A stretch of DNA of 64,000 nucleotides from an uncultured Stenotrophomonas sp. (GTDB taxonomy: Bacteria; Pseudomonadota; Gammaproteobacteria; Xanthomonadales; Xanthomonadaceae), in NCBI RefSeq assembly GCF_945952405.1, contig NZ_CAMFIA010000003.1, positions 62,001 to 126,000 of the forward strand. The letters are read 5' to 3'. The number at the start of each line of letters is the position of its first letter. The first letter of the stretch is position 1. Below, in pieces: positions 43,675-53,457 of the stretch. Both the position numbers and the translations under genes were made by a program. Below the pieces are notes generated by a model. It did not search any database. It was not told the DNA's origin and saw nothing but the letters and a program-made list of their open reading frames with translations.

Positions 43675-43732
43675 GTGGAGTCGAGCCCGCTCGACCGCGT
43701 TGAATGCCCCACCGAACACGCTCGACTCTACA
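43675..43732. repeat. REP-like dimer between dusB and the methyltransferase gene
   Basis: Left element GTGGAGTCGAGC CCGCTCGAC (43675-43695) and right element ending CGCTCGACTCTAC (43720-43732) face each other and can pair. The left has GTGG in place of GTAG. Confidence 0.7.
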
Positions 43733-43742
43733 AGAGCCCGCC

Positions 43743-44570
43743 ATGACCCCGCCGATCTCCTCCCCAACCTATCTGCACGGCTTTTCCGGCACCGAGCAGC
43801 AACGCCTGATGACCCAGGCGCGACTGCTGGAATCGAGCATCTTCGGCCAGATCGACTACAGCGGCGCGCGGCGCCTGCTGGAAGTCGGCAGCGGCGTTGG
43901 AGCACAGACCGAGATCCTGCTGCGCCGCTTCCCCGAGCTGCACGTGACCGGCGTGGACCTGAGCGAAACCCAGCTGGCGACCGCGCGCGAGAACCTGTCG
44001 CGCACGCCGTGGTGCAGCGACCGCTACACCCTGCAGCAGGCTGACGCTGGCGAACTGCCATTCGAGGCGCGCAGCTTCGACGCGGCATTCCTGTGCTGGG
44101 TGCTGGAACACGTGCCCTCACCGGCGCGCGTGCTGAGCGAAGTGCGCCGCGTGCTCGCCCCGGGTTCGCCGGTGTACATCACCGAAGTGATGAACGCCTC
44201 GTTCCTGCTTGATCCGTATTCGCCGCATATCTGGCGCTACTGGATGGCCTTCAACGACTTCCAGTACGACCACGGTGGCGACCCGTTCGTCGGTGCCAAG
44301 CTGGGCAACCTGCTGTTGGCCGGTGGCTTCCGCGACGTGCATACCGAGATCAAGACCATCCACCTGGACAACCGCGAGCCGGCGCGCCGCAAGACGATGA
44401 TCGCGTTCTGGGAACAGCTGCTGCTGTCGGCGGCCGACCAGCTGCTGCAGGCCGGCACGGTGGACGAGGACACTGTGGAAGGCATGCGCCGCGAGTTCCG
44501 CCTGGTGCAGAACGATCCGAACGCGGTGTTCTTCTATTCGTTCGTGCAGGGCCGCGCCACGGTGTACTGA
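43743..44570 (+). CDS. SAM-dependent methyltransferase
   Basis: A 275-residue class I methyltransferase of the Methyltransf_11/25 type. Motif I is LLEVGSGVGAQTEIL, followed by VTGVDLSETQLATA (post-I acidic) and DAAFLCWVLEHVPSPARVL (motif IV). A C-terminal helical cap of about 100 residues should hold the substrate. It stands alone between dusB and a convergent gene, so context gives no substrate; small metabolites are more likely than RNA. The ATG 43743 is chosen over an upstream GTG-like start. Confidence 0.88.
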   Translation: MTPPISSPTYLHGFSGTEQQRLMTQARLLESSIFGQIDYSGARRLLEVGSGVGAQTEILLRRFPELHVTGVDLSETQLATARENLSRTPWCSDRYTLQQADAGELPFEARSFDAAFLCWVLEHVPSPARVLSEVRRVLAPGSPVYITEVMNASFLLDPYSPHIWRYWMAFNDFQYDHGGDPFVGAKLGNLLLAGGFRDVHTEIKTIHLDNREPARRKTMIAFWEQLLLSAADQLLQAGTVDEDTVEGMRREFRLVQNDPNAVFFYSFVQGRATVY

Positions 44571-44584
44571 GTCGCCTGCTGCGC

Positions 44585-44608
44585 CATCCACGCATGGCGT
44601 GGATCTAC
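44585..44608 (-). repeat. SMAG-type REP overlapping the YdjM-like stop codon
   Basis: On the minus strand it begins with GTAG, the TAG of which is the stop codon of the next gene. The pair is GTAGATCCACGC / GCGTGGATG. Confidence 0.9.
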
Positions 44609-45666
44609 TGCGCAGCCGCGGTATCGGTCTGCGACGCGGTCGGTTCGTGCCAGATGCGCTGCCACATCGCGGCAAGACGGCGCCCGGCGTCGGCACGCGC
44701 TGCCGGGCTGCTGTAGTCCACCCGCAACTGCTCGGGCACGATGCCACGCCACTGCCCACCCTGCTGTTCGGCCACGGCGAAATTAAAGGTGTAGTCCGGC
44801 TCCAGGCCCATGCGCAGATCGCTCAGCACCAGCCTGCCGTCCACCACCTGAGCGCGCATGAAGCCCCGGTTGAACCACTGCAGCCGCTGCACCGCCGGTA
44901 CCGACTGCGCCTCGCGCAGCGCCTGCACGTTGGAAGCATGGCCCTCGAACCGCATCGGTCCGTGATCGGCCACCAGCGAGCGGTCGCCAACCACATAGCC
45001 ATTCGGGGTCATCGCTACCACCCGCCACAGCAGCGTGTTGAACGGCATCGGCACCGAGAACCGCGGCGCGTCGCCCAGGCCCATCGCGGCCAGGCTCTGC
45101 TGTGCGGCGCGCTCGACCTGGGCCTTGGCGATCAGGCCCCACCCCAGGTAGCCCGTGCTCAGCAGCAGTGCCAGCCCCAGCACCTTGCCCGCCCAGGGTC
45201 GCGCGCGGCCGAACCAGGCCAGGATGCAACCGAGCAGCAACCACACCGTGTAACCGGGATCGATGATGAAGACGCTGGACCCCATCGCCGGGTGTGGCCG
45301 CAGCGGCCACCACAGCTGCGTGCCGTAGACGGTGAACGCATCCAGCACGGGATGGGTGACCAGCGCCAGCTGGATCGCCCAGAACCAGCGTGTCGGCGAC
45401 TGTGCGACACGCCCCTTGCCGAAGCGCCTGAACAACCACCAGATCAGCGCAGCCACCCAGGGCAGCACCAGCAGCGAGTGGCTGAAGCTGCGGTGCTCGA
45501 CCATGTTCGCCACCGGGTCGGCGGCGGTGAAGCCCAGCCACAGCGCGTCGAGGTCCGGCAGGGTGCCGAGCGCGGCACCGGCCAACAGGGCCGCGCGGCG
45601 ATGTCCGGGCGGGGCGATGGCAGCGGCGACGGCGCCGCCAAGCACGATCTGGGTCAAGGAATCCAT
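44605..45666 (-). CDS. YdjM-family membrane-bound metal-dependent hydrolase
   Basis: A 353-residue inner-membrane protein of the YdjM/DUF457 (LexA-regulated hydrolase) family. Motifs: an N-terminal MDSLTQIVLGGAVAAA, Asp/His clusters GTLPDLDAL, EHRSFSHSLL and THPVLDAFTVYG that could bind a metal, plus four to five helices in the first 190 residues and a periplasmic domain afterwards. E. coli YdjM is SOS-induced and of unknown substrate; no LexA box was searched out here. The TAG stop lies in a REP. Confidence 0.87.
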   Translation of the reverse strand: MDSLTQIVLGGAVAAAIAPPGHRRAALLAGAALGTLPDLDALWLGFTAADPVANMVEHRSFSHSLLVLPWVAALIWWLFRRFGKGRVAQSPTRWFWAIQLALVTHPVLDAFTVYGTQLWWPLRPHPAMGSSVFIIDPGYTVWLLLGCILAWFGRARPWAGKVLGLALLLSTGYLGWGLIAKAQVERAAQQSLAAMGLGDAPRFSVPMPFNTLLWRVVAMTPNGYVVGDRSLVADHGPMRFEGHASNVQALREAQSVPAVQRLQWFNRGFMRAQVVDGRLVLSDLRMGLEPDYTFNFAVAEQQGGQWRGIVPEQLRVDYSSPAARADAGRRLAAMWQRIWHEPTASQTDTAAAQ

Positions 45667-45713
45667 GCGCCGATGCTAGCGGCTTGCACGCGTGCCGTCT
45701 CGCGCACCACGCT

Positions 45714-45903
45714 GTAGAGCCGAGCCCATGCCCGGCGGTGGCGCATGGCCCCTGTAGAGCCGAGCCCATGCTCGGCTGCTCTCCGTTCGGCACCACAACA
45801 GCCGAGCATCGGCTCGGCTCTACACGGTGGACGCGCTGCAGCCGAGCATCGGCTCGGCTCTACACGGTGGACGCGCTGCAGCCGAGCATCGGCTCGGCTC
45901 TAC
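45714..45903. repeat. Five SMAG-type REPs: two plus, three tandem minus (40-bp period)
   Basis: GTAGAGCCGAGC-type units at 45714-45736 and 45754-45776 (plus) and at 45801-45823, 45841-45863 and 45881-45903 (minus). The three minus copies, with a spacer ACGGTGGACGCGCTGCA, form an exact 40-bp tandem repeat. They fill most of the gap between the divergent 5' end of the YdjM-like gene and the 3' end of the phosphoesterase gene. Confidence 0.92.
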
Positions 45904-45924
45904 AGAAACGTCATTCCGCGCGGT

Positions 45925-46725
45925 TCAGGCGGCTTGCCGAATGCGCGCGCCCGGCAGCTCGACCAGGGTCAGGCCGTTGTGGTCGAGCAGGCGCAACGCG
46001 CCATCATGGTCTTCGGCCAGTGCGGTCAGGCTTTCCACCCAGTCACCATCGTTGGCATAGACCAGGCCATCGCGTTCGACCAGCGCAGCGCGATGGATGT
46101 GGCCGCAGACGATCCCATCCAGGCCGCGCCGGCGCACATCGTCCAGGCCCGCCTGCACGAAGCGTTCGATGTAACGCTCCGCCGCACCGCTGCGCTTCTT
46201 CAGGAACTCCGACAGGGACCAGTAGCGCATGCCCAGCCGCCGCCGCACCGCATTCAACGCCTGGTTGCCGGTCAGGATGCGGTAGTACAGCCAGTCGCCG
46301 AACTTCTCCTGCAGGCCACCGAAGTGGGTCACGCCGTCGTACTCATCACCGTGCGCGACCAACAGCCGGCGGCCATCGGCGGTCACGTGGATGGCACGGC
46401 GGCGCACCTGCATCGCCGGCAGCATCACCCCGCACACATGGCGCAACGAGGCGTCGTGGTTGCCGGGGATGTAGATGATCTCGGTCCCGGCGCGGCGCAA
46501 TGCATGCAGCGCCTGGATGACTTCACTGTGCGACTGCCGCCAGTTGGCGCGGCGGTGGGCCATCCACCACAGGTCAATGATGTCGCCGACCAGGTACAGG
46601 CGTTCGCAGCGCAGCTGCGAGAGAAACCGCGCCAGTTCGGTGGCATGGCAGTGACGTGAGCCCAGGTGCACATCGGAGACGAACACTGCGCGCCGGTGCG
46701 GCGACAGGTTCGCCGGCGCGCTCAT
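45925..46725 (-). CDS. LpxH-like metallophosphoesterase
   Basis: A 266-residue calcineurin-like phosphoesterase of the UDP-2,3-diacylglucosamine pyrophosphatase (COG2908) type. Metal ligands are all present: VSDVHLGSRH, VGDIIDLWWM, IPGNHDASL, VAHGDEYDG and VCGHIHRAAL. The true LpxH of the lipid A pathway is usually elsewhere and smaller, so this copy may have another role. It is coupled (ATGA) to the acyltransferase fusion upstream, which suggests a phosphate-removal step in the same lipid pathway. That link is inference. Confidence 0.85.
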   Translation of the reverse strand: MSAPANLSPHRRAVFVSDVHLGSRHCHATELARFLSQLRCERLYLVGDIIDLWWMAHRRANWRQSHSEVIQALHALRRAGTEIIYIPGNHDASLRHVCGVMLPAMQVRRRAIHVTADGRRLLVAHGDEYDGVTHFGGLQEKFGDWLYYRILTGNQALNAVRRRLGMRYWSLSEFLKKRSGAAERYIERFVQAGLDDVRRRGLDGIVCGHIHRAALVERDGLVYANDGDWVESLTALAEDHDGALRLLDHNGLTLVELPGARIRQAA

Positions 46726-48437
46726 GCCGGTGCCCCCGCGTCGCGCAGGTAGCGCTTGCGCTTGTTCGGCCGGATCGCGCACAGATCCACTTCGATCAGG
46801 CCGTCGATCGAATCGCTGAAGTCCGGATCGACGCCGAAGGCGAGGAAGCGCGCCCCGCCGGGTTCGCATAGATCGGTGTACTGGCGGTACAGCGTCGGCA
46901 CGCCGGTACCGAGTGCGGCCAGGTTGGCCTTGAGCACGTCGAATGCAGCACCCGCATCCAGCTCGCCGAAGCTCGGCGGCGCGGCGAAATACTGGAACGG
47001 GCGGTTCGATTCGGCCAGCCCAGCGGTACCGCTGTAGTAGCGCTGGTAATACGCCACCAGCTGCTCGCGCGCATCGCGGGGCAGTGCCGCGCTGATCGAC
47101 ACCGCGCCGAACAGGTAGCGGATACCTGGCCGGCACTGCAGGTAGGCGCCGATGCCCTGCCACAGGTAATCCAGGCTGCGGCTGCCCCAGTAATCGGGCA
47201 CCACGAAGCTGCGGCCCAGTTCCAGGCCTTCGGCGATGTGGGTGATGGCATCGTCGGAATAGCGGAACAGCGATGCGCTGTAGAGCCCGGACAGTCCGTG
47301 CCGGGCCAGCGCCTGCGCCCCCCGCATGATCCGGTAGGCACCGGCGATGCGCTGCGCGGCGGCGTCCCAGATCACGATGTGCTCGTACTGCGGGTCGTAG
47401 TCGTCGAGGTCGCGGCTGCGGCCGGTGCCCTCGCCGACCTGGCGGAAGGTCAGTTCGCGCAGCCGGCCCAGCTCCAGCAGCAGCGGCGAATCGGCGGTAC
47501 AGGTCGCCAGCAGGATCTGCTTGCCGTCGGCGGTCTGGCCGAGCTGGGTGGCGGCGGCGATGCCGGCGGCCACCTGCGAGGGCGGCACCGGCGCGGCCAG
47601 CGGTTCGGGCCCCGTGCAGGAGGCGGCATCATCAGCCCCCGTACTGCGACCCAGCGCGTACAGCGCCCGCCGCACTGCCAGCAGCTGCGCCCCCGGGTCG
47701 CCGCCCTTGCCCAGCTGCATCGGCTCACCGATGCGCAGGCGCAGCGGACGCCCGCGGCGGGTGAACATCTCACGTGCCAGCAAGGCGGTGCCGGCCGGCT
47801 TGAACAGGGTCGAGGCGCCGTAGAACAACGCCGAGTTGCGTGCCTCCACCCGCACCGGCAGCACCGGCGCGCCCGCGGCGCGGGCGAAGCGGACGAAACC
47901 GCGCTGCCAACGGCCATCGCGGATACCGCGCAGCGACAGCCGCGAGACCTCGCCGGCCGGGAACACGATCACGCACTGCTCGGCGGCCAGCGCCTGCTCG
48001 ACCGCGTGCAGGCTGCCACGCTGCGCCTTGCCACCGAGGATGCGCACCGGCAGCAGCAGGTCCTGCAGCGGCGCGATCGCCCCCAGCAGGTCGTTGGCCA
48101 CGATCCGCACGTCGCGGCGGATACGGCCGACCGCGTCCAGCAGGGCCAGCGCGTCGAGGGCGCCGGAGGGATGGTTGGCAACGATCAGCAGGCGGCCGGT
48201 GGCCGGAATCTTCGCCAGCGCGGCCGGATCCACCTGGTACTGGCCATCGATGAACTCCAGCCCGGCGGCGACGAAGCCGAACCCGCGCAGCCCTGCGCTG
48301 CGCTGCAGGAAGGCTTCGATCTGGTCCAACCGCGACCAGCGCCCGACGCTGCGCAGCAGCGGCCGCGCCAGCTGGCCACGGCGGCCATGGAACCAGTCGG
48401 GGAAGCGTTGCTGGAGACGCTGTTCAAGTTCCTGCAT
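46722..48437 (-). CDS. olsF: OlsF-like fused PlsC/GNAT acyltransferase
   Basis: A 571-residue fusion. The N-terminal half (about 60-290) is a PlsC-type acyltransferase: VANHPSGALDALALL (His89, Asp95) and FPAGEVSRLS. The C-terminal half (about 320-560) is an OlsB-type GNAT acyltransferase, with RELTFRQVGEG, LELGRSFVVPDYWG and LFGAVSIS. That domain order matches OlsF, the bifunctional ornithine-lipid synthase described in Serratia proteamaculans. It would add a hydroxy fatty acid to ornithine and then a second acyl chain, giving phosphorus-free membrane lipid. Ornithine-lipid function is inferred from domains; a general lysophospholipid role is the alternative. Confidence 0.78.
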   Translation of the reverse strand: MQELEQRLQQRFPDWFHGRRGQLARPLLRSVGRWSRLDQIEAFLQRSAGLRGFGFVAAGLEFIDGQYQVDPAALAKIPATGRLLIVANHPSGALDALALLDAVGRIRRDVRIVANDLLGAIAPLQDLLLPVRILGGKAQRGSLHAVEQALAAEQCVIVFPAGEVSRLSLRGIRDGRWQRGFVRFARAAGAPVLPVRVEARNSALFYGASTLFKPAGTALLAREMFTRRGRPLRLRIGEPMQLGKGGDPGAQLLAVRRALYALGRSTGADDAASCTGPEPLAAPVPPSQVAAGIAAATQLGQTADGKQILLATCTADSPLLLELGRLRELTFRQVGEGTGRSRDLDDYDPQYEHIVIWDAAAQRIAGAYRIMRGAQALARHGLSGLYSASLFRYSDDAITHIAEGLELGRSFVVPDYWGSRSLDYLWQGIGAYLQCRPGIRYLFGAVSISAALPRDAREQLVAYYQRYYSGTAGLAESNRPFQYFAAPPSFGELDAGAAFDVLKANLAALGTGVPTLYRQYTDLCEPGGARFLAFGVDPDFSDSIDGLIEVDLCAIRPNKRKRYLRDAGAPA

Positions 48438-48761
48438 GGCAGATCCACTCGTACCCGGCGGCCGGATTGGCCGACAGCCTGCGCCCGGCAGGCGGCAGCC
48501 AGATGGCGGTTTTGGGGCAGAACGATGACGGTCGTCCCGCCCGGCGGGCGGCCGCAACCGCCCCCCTCACCACCCGGCTCGTTGTCACGCTGGTGGAACA
48601 CTGGGCCTCGAGGCTGGACCCCAATCCCGGCGTGATGGGCCCTGCCGGGCCTACGCGGGCTTAACCACCGGCAACCGGTACAGGTTCACAATGCACAGGC
48701 GGCGCACCCCGTGTATCATGCGCGCCCATCTTTCCATCCGAATCAAGGGATATTACGCCTG
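48438..48761. other. 324-bp intergenic region upstream of metK
   Basis: I see no gene and no strong hairpin or known riboswitch. TATCAT at 48714-48719 could be a -10 box for metK, with TGCACA at 48692-48697 as a weak -35 (16-base spacer). Confidence 0.4.
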
Positions 48762-49973
48762 ATGTCCAGCTATCTCTTCACCTCCGAGTCGGTCTCCGAA
48801 GGCCATCCGGACAAGGTTGCCGACCAGATCTCCGATGCGGTGCTGGACGCGATCCTGACCCAGGACCAGCGCGCCCGCGTGGCCTGCGAGACCATGGTCA
48901 AGACCGGTGTTGCCATTGTCGCCGGTGAAATCACCACCAGCGCCTGGATCGACCTGGAAGCCCTGACCCGCAAGGTCATCACGGACATCGGCTACGACAG
49001 CTCCGACGTCGGCTTCGACGGCGCCACCTGCGGCGTGCTGAACCTGATCGGCAAGCAGTCGCCGCACATCGCGCAGGGCGTGGATCGCAAGAAGCCGGAA
49101 GAAATGGGCGCTGGCGACCAGGGCCTGATGTTCGGCTACGCCACCAACGAGACCGACAGCTACATGCCGGCCGCGATCCACCTGTCGCACCGCCTGGTCG
49201 AGCAGCAGGCCAAGATCCGCAAGAAGAAGAACTCGCCGCTGTCGTGGCTGCGCCCGGACGCCAAGAGCCAGGTCACCCTGCGTTATGAAAACGGCGTGGT
49301 CTCGGCCATCGACGCGGTGGTGCTGTCGACCCAGCACGCCCCGGGCATCAAGCAGAAGGACCTCATCGAGGCCGTCCGCGAAGAGATCATCAAGCCGGTG
49401 CTGCCGGCCAAGTGGCTGCACAAGGGCACCAAGTTCCACATCAACCCGACCGGCAAGTTCGAGATCGGCGGCCCGGTGGGCGACTGTGGCCTGACCGGCC
49501 GCAAGATCATCGTCGACACCTACGGCGGCTGGGCCCGTCACGGTGGTGGCGCCTTCTCCGGCAAGGACCCGTCCAAGGTCGACCGTTCGGCAGCCTACGC
49601 GGCCCGCTACGTCGCCAAGAACGTGGTTGCCGCCGGCCTGGCCGACCGTTGCGAAGTGCAGGTCTCCTACGCCATCGGCGTGGCTGAGCCGACCTCGATC
49701 TCGGTCACCACCTTCGGCACCGGCAAGATCAGCGACGACAAGATCGAGAAGCTGATCCGCAAGCACTTCGACCTGCGCCCGTACGGCATCATCAAGATGC
49801 TGGACCTGGTGCACCCGATGTACCAGCAGACTGCGGCCTACGGCCACTTCGGCCGCAAGCCGAAGGAGTTCAGCTACCTCAACGGCGAAGGCGAGACCGT
49901 CAACGCCACGGCCTTCTCCTGGGAGAAGACCGACCGCGCCGCCGCCCTGCGCGCCGATGCGAAGCTGAAGTAA
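48762..49973 (+). CDS. metK: S-adenosylmethionine synthase MetK
   Basis: Makes S-adenosylmethionine from methionine and ATP. 403 residues; the conserved beginning [18 protein letters not shown] fixes the start at 48762. The two family signatures [12 protein letters not shown] and [16 protein letters not shown] are intact. Together with ahcY at 56297 it brackets the methyl cycle in this window. The gene ends in a strong hairpin at 49981-50004. Confidence 0.97.
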   Translation: MSSYLFTSESVSEGHPDKVADQISDAVLDAILTQDQRARVACETMVKTGVAIVAGEITTSAWIDLEALTRKVITDIGYDSSDVGFDGATCGVLNLIGKQSPHIAQGVDRKKPEEMGAGDQGLMFGYATNETDSYMPAAIHLSHRLVEQQAKIRKKKNSPLSWLRPDAKSQVTLRYENGVVSAIDAVVLSTQHAPGIKQKDLIEAVREEIIKPVLPAKWLHKGTKFHINPTGKFEIGGPVGDCGLTGRKIIVDTYGGWARHGGGAFSGKDPSKVDRSAAYAARYVAKNVVAAGLADRCEVQVSYAIGVAEPTSISVTTFGTGKISDDKIEKLIRKHFDLRPYGIIKMLDLVHPMYQQTAAYGHFGRKPKEFSYLNGEGETVNATAFSWEKTDRAAALRADAKLK

Positions 49974-49980
49974 GAAACAC

Positions 49981-50004
49981 GAAGGGCCGCGCAAGCGGCC
50001 CTTC
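49981..50004 (+). terminator. metK terminator hairpin
   Basis: A perfect 10-bp stem GAAGGGCCGC with a GCAA tetraloop. Only a few T follow, but the REP at 50013-50034 just downstream also ends in five T. Confidence 0.85.
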
Positions 50005-50012
50005 TGCTTCCG

Positions 50013-50089
50013 GTAGAGCCGGCCGCTGGCCGGCTTTTTCATGGCCTCCGGAAACAATCGCGTGGTTGCCGGCCAGCGGCCGGCACTAC
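50013..50089. repeat. Two SMAG-type REPs, head to head
   Basis: Plus-strand unit 50013-50034 (GTAGAGCCGGCC type, followed by TTTTT) and minus-strand unit 50068-50089 (GTAGTGCCGGCC type). Confidence 0.88.
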
Positions 50090-50111
50090 CGGTTGTCGAT
50101 ACAATCGTCCC

Positions 50112-50618
50112 ATGTCGACCGAACTCAAGACCCACCAGCTGTCCATGACCGTGCTGATGTCGCCGGACATGGCCAATTTTTCCGGCAAGGTCCATGGCGG
50201 TGCGGTACTGCGCCTGCTCGACCAGGTCGCCTACGCCTGCGCCAGCCGCTACGCCGGCAGCTACGTGGTCACCCTGTCGGTGGACCAGGTGATGTTCCGC
50301 CAGCCGATCGCGGTGGGCGAGCTGGTCACCTTCCTGGCCTCGGTGAACTACACCGGCACCTCGTCGATGGAGATCGGCATCAAGGTGGTGGCCGAGGACA
50401 TCCTCAAGCGCAGCGTGCGCCACGCCAACAGCTGCTTCTTCACCATGGTGGCGGTGGACGAAGAAGGCCGGCCGACGCCGGTGCCGCCCCTGCAGCCGGC
50501 CACATCCGACGAGAAGCGACGCCAGGCCGCCGCGCAGATCCGTCGCCAGCTGCGCCAGGAAATGGAACAGCGCCATCTGGAACTGCTGGCGTCGAACCCG
50601 CCTTCGCCGGAGGAATGA
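50112..50618 (+). CDS. Acyl-CoA thioesterase, YciA-like hotdog
   Basis: A 168-residue single-domain hotdog thioesterase. Landmarks: NFSGKVHGGAVLRLLDQVA with the catalytic Asp region, TLSVDQVMFRQPIAVGELV and the C-terminal helix. It resembles YciA and eukaryotic ACOT7-type acyl-CoA hydrolases. The last 40 residues are charged and Arg/Gln-rich, longer than in YciA. Flanked on both sides by REPs; no metabolic partner gene is adjacent. Confidence 0.9.
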   Translation: MSTELKTHQLSMTVLMSPDMANFSGKVHGGAVLRLLDQVAYACASRYAGSYVVTLSVDQVMFRQPIAVGELVTFLASVNYTGTSSMEIGIKVVAEDILKRSVRHANSCFFTMVAVDEEGRPTPVPPLQPATSDEKRRQAAAQIRRQLRQEMEQRHLELLASNPPSPEE

Positions 50619-50624
50619 CGTATT

Positions 50625-50646
50625 GCCGGCCAGCGGCCGGCACTAC
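50625..50646 (-). repeat. SMAG-type REP, GTAGTGCCGGCC subtype
   Basis: Between the convergent thioesterase and ppc genes; folds as GCCGGCC/GGCCGGC. Confidence 0.9.
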
Positions 50647-50655
50647 CGCAACAAC

Positions 50656-53367
50656 TCAGCCCGTATTCTGCACGCCCTGCGAAACACCGTTCACGCAGGC
50701 CACCAGCGCGCGCAGCAGATCGTCGTCTTCCCGGTCGCTGGCCCGCCAGCGCTGCAGCAGATCCACCTGAAGCACGCTGATCGGGTCCACATAGGGATTG
50801 CGCAGGCGGATCGACAGCGCCAGCCGCGCATCGTGGTCCAGCAACGTCTGCTGGTCCATCAGCGCCAGCAACCAGTGCCGGGTCAGTTCCAGCTCGCGCT
50901 GCACCTGCGGGAAGAAACGCCCGTGAAGCTCACCGGACAACAGCGAGAACTGCTCGGCAATGGTGATATCGCCCTTGGACAGCACCATCGCAATGTCATC
51001 CAGGAAGGTGCGGAAGAACGGCCAGTCGCGCGCCATCTCGCGCAGGATGCCCTCGTGACCGGCATCCACGGCCGCCTGCAGGCCACTGCCCACGCCATAC
51101 CAGCCAGGAATGACCGCGCGTGCCTGGCTCCAGGCGAACACCCACGGAATCGCGCGCAGGTTGCCCAGCGCCGCGTCCTGGCCGAGCCGGCGCGACGGCC
51201 GCGAGCCCAGCGTCATCCGCTCGATCACATCGATCGGCGTGGCGGTGCGGAAGTAGTCCATGAAACCGGGTTGGCCGACGAAGCCACGATAGACCTCGCT
51301 GCTGGCCGCAGCCACCGCATCCATCACCGGCCGCCAGTCATCCTCGCGCGGCTCGGCCGCGCGCGGGCGCAGGCTGGCGCGTAGCACCGCGCCGGTGGCC
51401 TGTTCCAGCGAACGCAGCGCCAGCGCGCGGATGCCGTATTTGCGGTGGATCACCTCGCCCTGCTCGGTCACCCGCAGTCGACCATCGATGCTGCCGCGCG
51501 GCGAGGCATCGACCGCGTGCGTGGTCTTGCCGCCCCCCCGGCTGATCGAGCCGCCACGGCCATGGAAGAAGGTCAATCGGATGCCCGCCTCGGCCGCCAC
51601 CTCCAGCAGCTCTACCTGCGCGCGCTGCAGGCCCCAGCGCGAGGCGGCGATGCCACCGTCCTTGCTGCTGTCCGAATAGCCCAGCATCACCATCTGCACA
51701 TCGCCGCGCGCATGCAGATGGGCGCGATACACCGGGTCGGCCAGCAGGTCGCGCAGGGTTGCGGTGCCACGCTTGAGGTCGTCCACGGTTTCGAACAGCG
51801 GTGCGATATCCAGCGGCACCGCCCCCCCCTCTTCCACCAGGCCGCCACGGCGTGCCAGCGCAAGCACCGCCAGCACATCGCTGCGATCATGTGCCATCGA
51901 GATGATGTAGCTGCCCAGTGCGTCGCCGCCATGGCGCGCACGTGCATCGGCCAGTGCAGCGAAAACCGCATCCAGCCGCTGGTTGCCCTCGTCATCGCCG
52001 TTGGACAATGCCGTTTCACCGCTGGCATGCGGGCTGAGCAGCCGCGCACGGCCCACCGCATCCAGCGCCTGCCATGCCTCCTCGCCACCCAGCACTGCGG
52101 CCAGCGCGCGCGCATGCACGCTCGACTCCTGGCGCACATCCAACCGCGCCAGGTGGAAGCCGAAGGTCTTCACCCGCCACAGCAGGCGCTGCACGGCAAA
52201 GCCACCGGCATGCTCGCCGCGGTTGGCACGCAGGCTGTCGAGGATCAGCTGCAGATCCTCGATCAGTTCCGCGGGTCCGGCATAGGCGCCTTCGCCGTCC
52301 TCCAGCGTGGCCTGCAGGCGTGCACGCATGCGGTCATTGAGCAGGCGGTACGGCATGTCGGCATGGCGTGGCCGCGACTGCACCTGCGGCAGCAGCTGCT
52401 GGTAATGCACCACGCGTGCCTGCAGCGCATCACTGACCCCCACCCGCTCGGTGGACTGGCTGAGCAGGCTGGCCAGCTGCAGCAGTTCCTTCTGGTAGCG
52501 CCCCAGCACCGCCTGCCGCTGCGCATCCAGCGTGCTGCGGATGGTGTGGGCATCCACGTTCGGATTGCCGTCCATGTCGCCGCCCACCCAGGTACCGAAA
52601 CGCAGCAGGCGCGGCAGTGGCAGTTCTTCACCATAGGTATCGCGCAGTGCCTGCTGCAGCGATTCGTACAGCACCGGGATCACCCGGTACAGCACCTGCA
52701 CCAGGTAGAAGCCGACGTGCTCGCGTTCGTCATCGACGGTGGGCCGCACCGGCGAGGAATCGGTGGTCTGCCACGAGGCGGTGAGTGCCATGCGGAAGCG
52801 CGCGGCATCAGCCGCCGCCTCGCCGGGCGTGCGCTGGCCGTCGAGATTGTCGACCAGGCTGGCCACCATCAGCTGCTCTTTTTCCAGCAGCGCGCGGCGC
52901 ACCGCTTCGGTCGGGTGTGCGGTGAACACCGGTTCGATATCGATGCGCGGCAACCACTGCGCCAGCTCGTCCAGGCCCACGCCCTGTGCCTTCAGATGCA
53001 GCAGTGCATCCTGCAGGCCATCGGGCTGCGGCGCGGCGGTACCGGCACGCTGGTAGTCGCGGCGGCGGCGGATGCGATGCACGCGCTCGGCGATGTTGAC
53101 CACCTGGAAGTAGGTGCTGAACGCACGCACCATGGTCTCGGCCTGCTGCGGCGTGCGCCCGGCCAGGCCTGCGGCCAGCTCCGACAGGGGCGCCTGGTTC
53201 TCGCGGCGGGCGATGGCGCGGGTACGCACGTCCTCGACATCGTCGAGGAAGGCGGCCGACACCTGTTCGACCAGCAGATCGCCGACCAGTGCGCCGAGCC
53301 GGCGCACATCATCGCGAAGCGGAAGATCGGGAGAAGCGAATTCGATGCTGCTGCGGTACTCGTTCAT
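50656..53367 (-). CDS. ppc: Phosphoenolpyruvate carboxylase
   Basis: Carboxylates phosphoenolpyruvate to oxaloacetate with bicarbonate, refilling the TCA cycle. 903 residues, within the bacterial range. Active-site landmarks: [17 protein letters not shown] (catalytic His), [19 protein letters not shown], and the glycine loop [16 protein letters not shown]. The C terminus is QNTG, as the family requires for catalysis. The ATG at 53367 matches the usual N terminus ([10 protein letters not shown]). Long open frames on the opposite strand are mere shadows. Confidence 0.96.
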   Translation of the reverse strand: MNEYRSSIEFASPDLPLRDDVRRLGALVGDLLVEQVSAAFLDDVEDVRTRAIARRENQAPLSELAAGLAGRTPQQAETMVRAFSTYFQVVNIAERVHRIRRRRDYQRAGTAAPQPDGLQDALLHLKAQGVGLDELAQWLPRIDIEPVFTAHPTEAVRRALLEKEQLMVASLVDNLDGQRTPGEAAADAARFRMALTASWQTTDSSPVRPTVDDEREHVGFYLVQVLYRVIPVLYESLQQALRDTYGEELPLPRLLRFGTWVGGDMDGNPNVDAHTIRSTLDAQRQAVLGRYQKELLQLASLLSQSTERVGVSDALQARVVHYQQLLPQVQSRPRHADMPYRLLNDRMRARLQATLEDGEGAYAGPAELIEDLQLILDSLRANRGEHAGGFAVQRLLWRVKTFGFHLARLDVRQESSVHARALAAVLGGEEAWQALDAVGRARLLSPHASGETALSNGDDEGNQRLDAVFAALADARARHGGDALGSYIISMAHDRSDVLAVLALARRGGLVEEGGAVPLDIAPLFETVDDLKRGTATLRDLLADPVYRAHLHARGDVQMVMLGYSDSSKDGGIAASRWGLQRAQVELLEVAAEAGIRLTFFHGRGGSISRGGGKTTHAVDASPRGSIDGRLRVTEQGEVIHRKYGIRALALRSLEQATGAVLRASLRPRAAEPREDDWRPVMDAVAAASSEVYRGFVGQPGFMDYFRTATPIDVIERMTLGSRPSRRLGQDAALGNLRAIPWVFAWSQARAVIPGWYGVGSGLQAAVDAGHEGILREMARDWPFFRTFLDDIAMVLSKGDITIAEQFSLLSGELHGRFFPQVQRELELTRHWLLALMDQQTLLDHDARLALSIRLRNPYVDPISVLQVDLLQRWRASDREDDDLLRALVACVNGVSQGVQNTG

Positions 53368-53457
53368 CGGCGACGCACGGGCCTCGGTCAACGGATCCTG
53401 GCCCCAAGCCTATCCCAGATCGGGTGTCGTGCTGCGATGCAAAAATGGTTTCATCTG

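Noticed and set aside
47238..48635. A 465-residue plus-strand open frame
   Set aside because: Antisense to the OlsF-like gene; no motif or ribosome site.
48685..48719. TTCACA/TATCAT promoter for metK
   Set aside because: The spacer of 23 bases is too long for a sigma-70 promoter; the TGCACA alternative is weak.
48664..48761. SAM riboswitch before metK
   Set aside because: No SAM-I, SAM-II or SAM/SAH pattern is visible.
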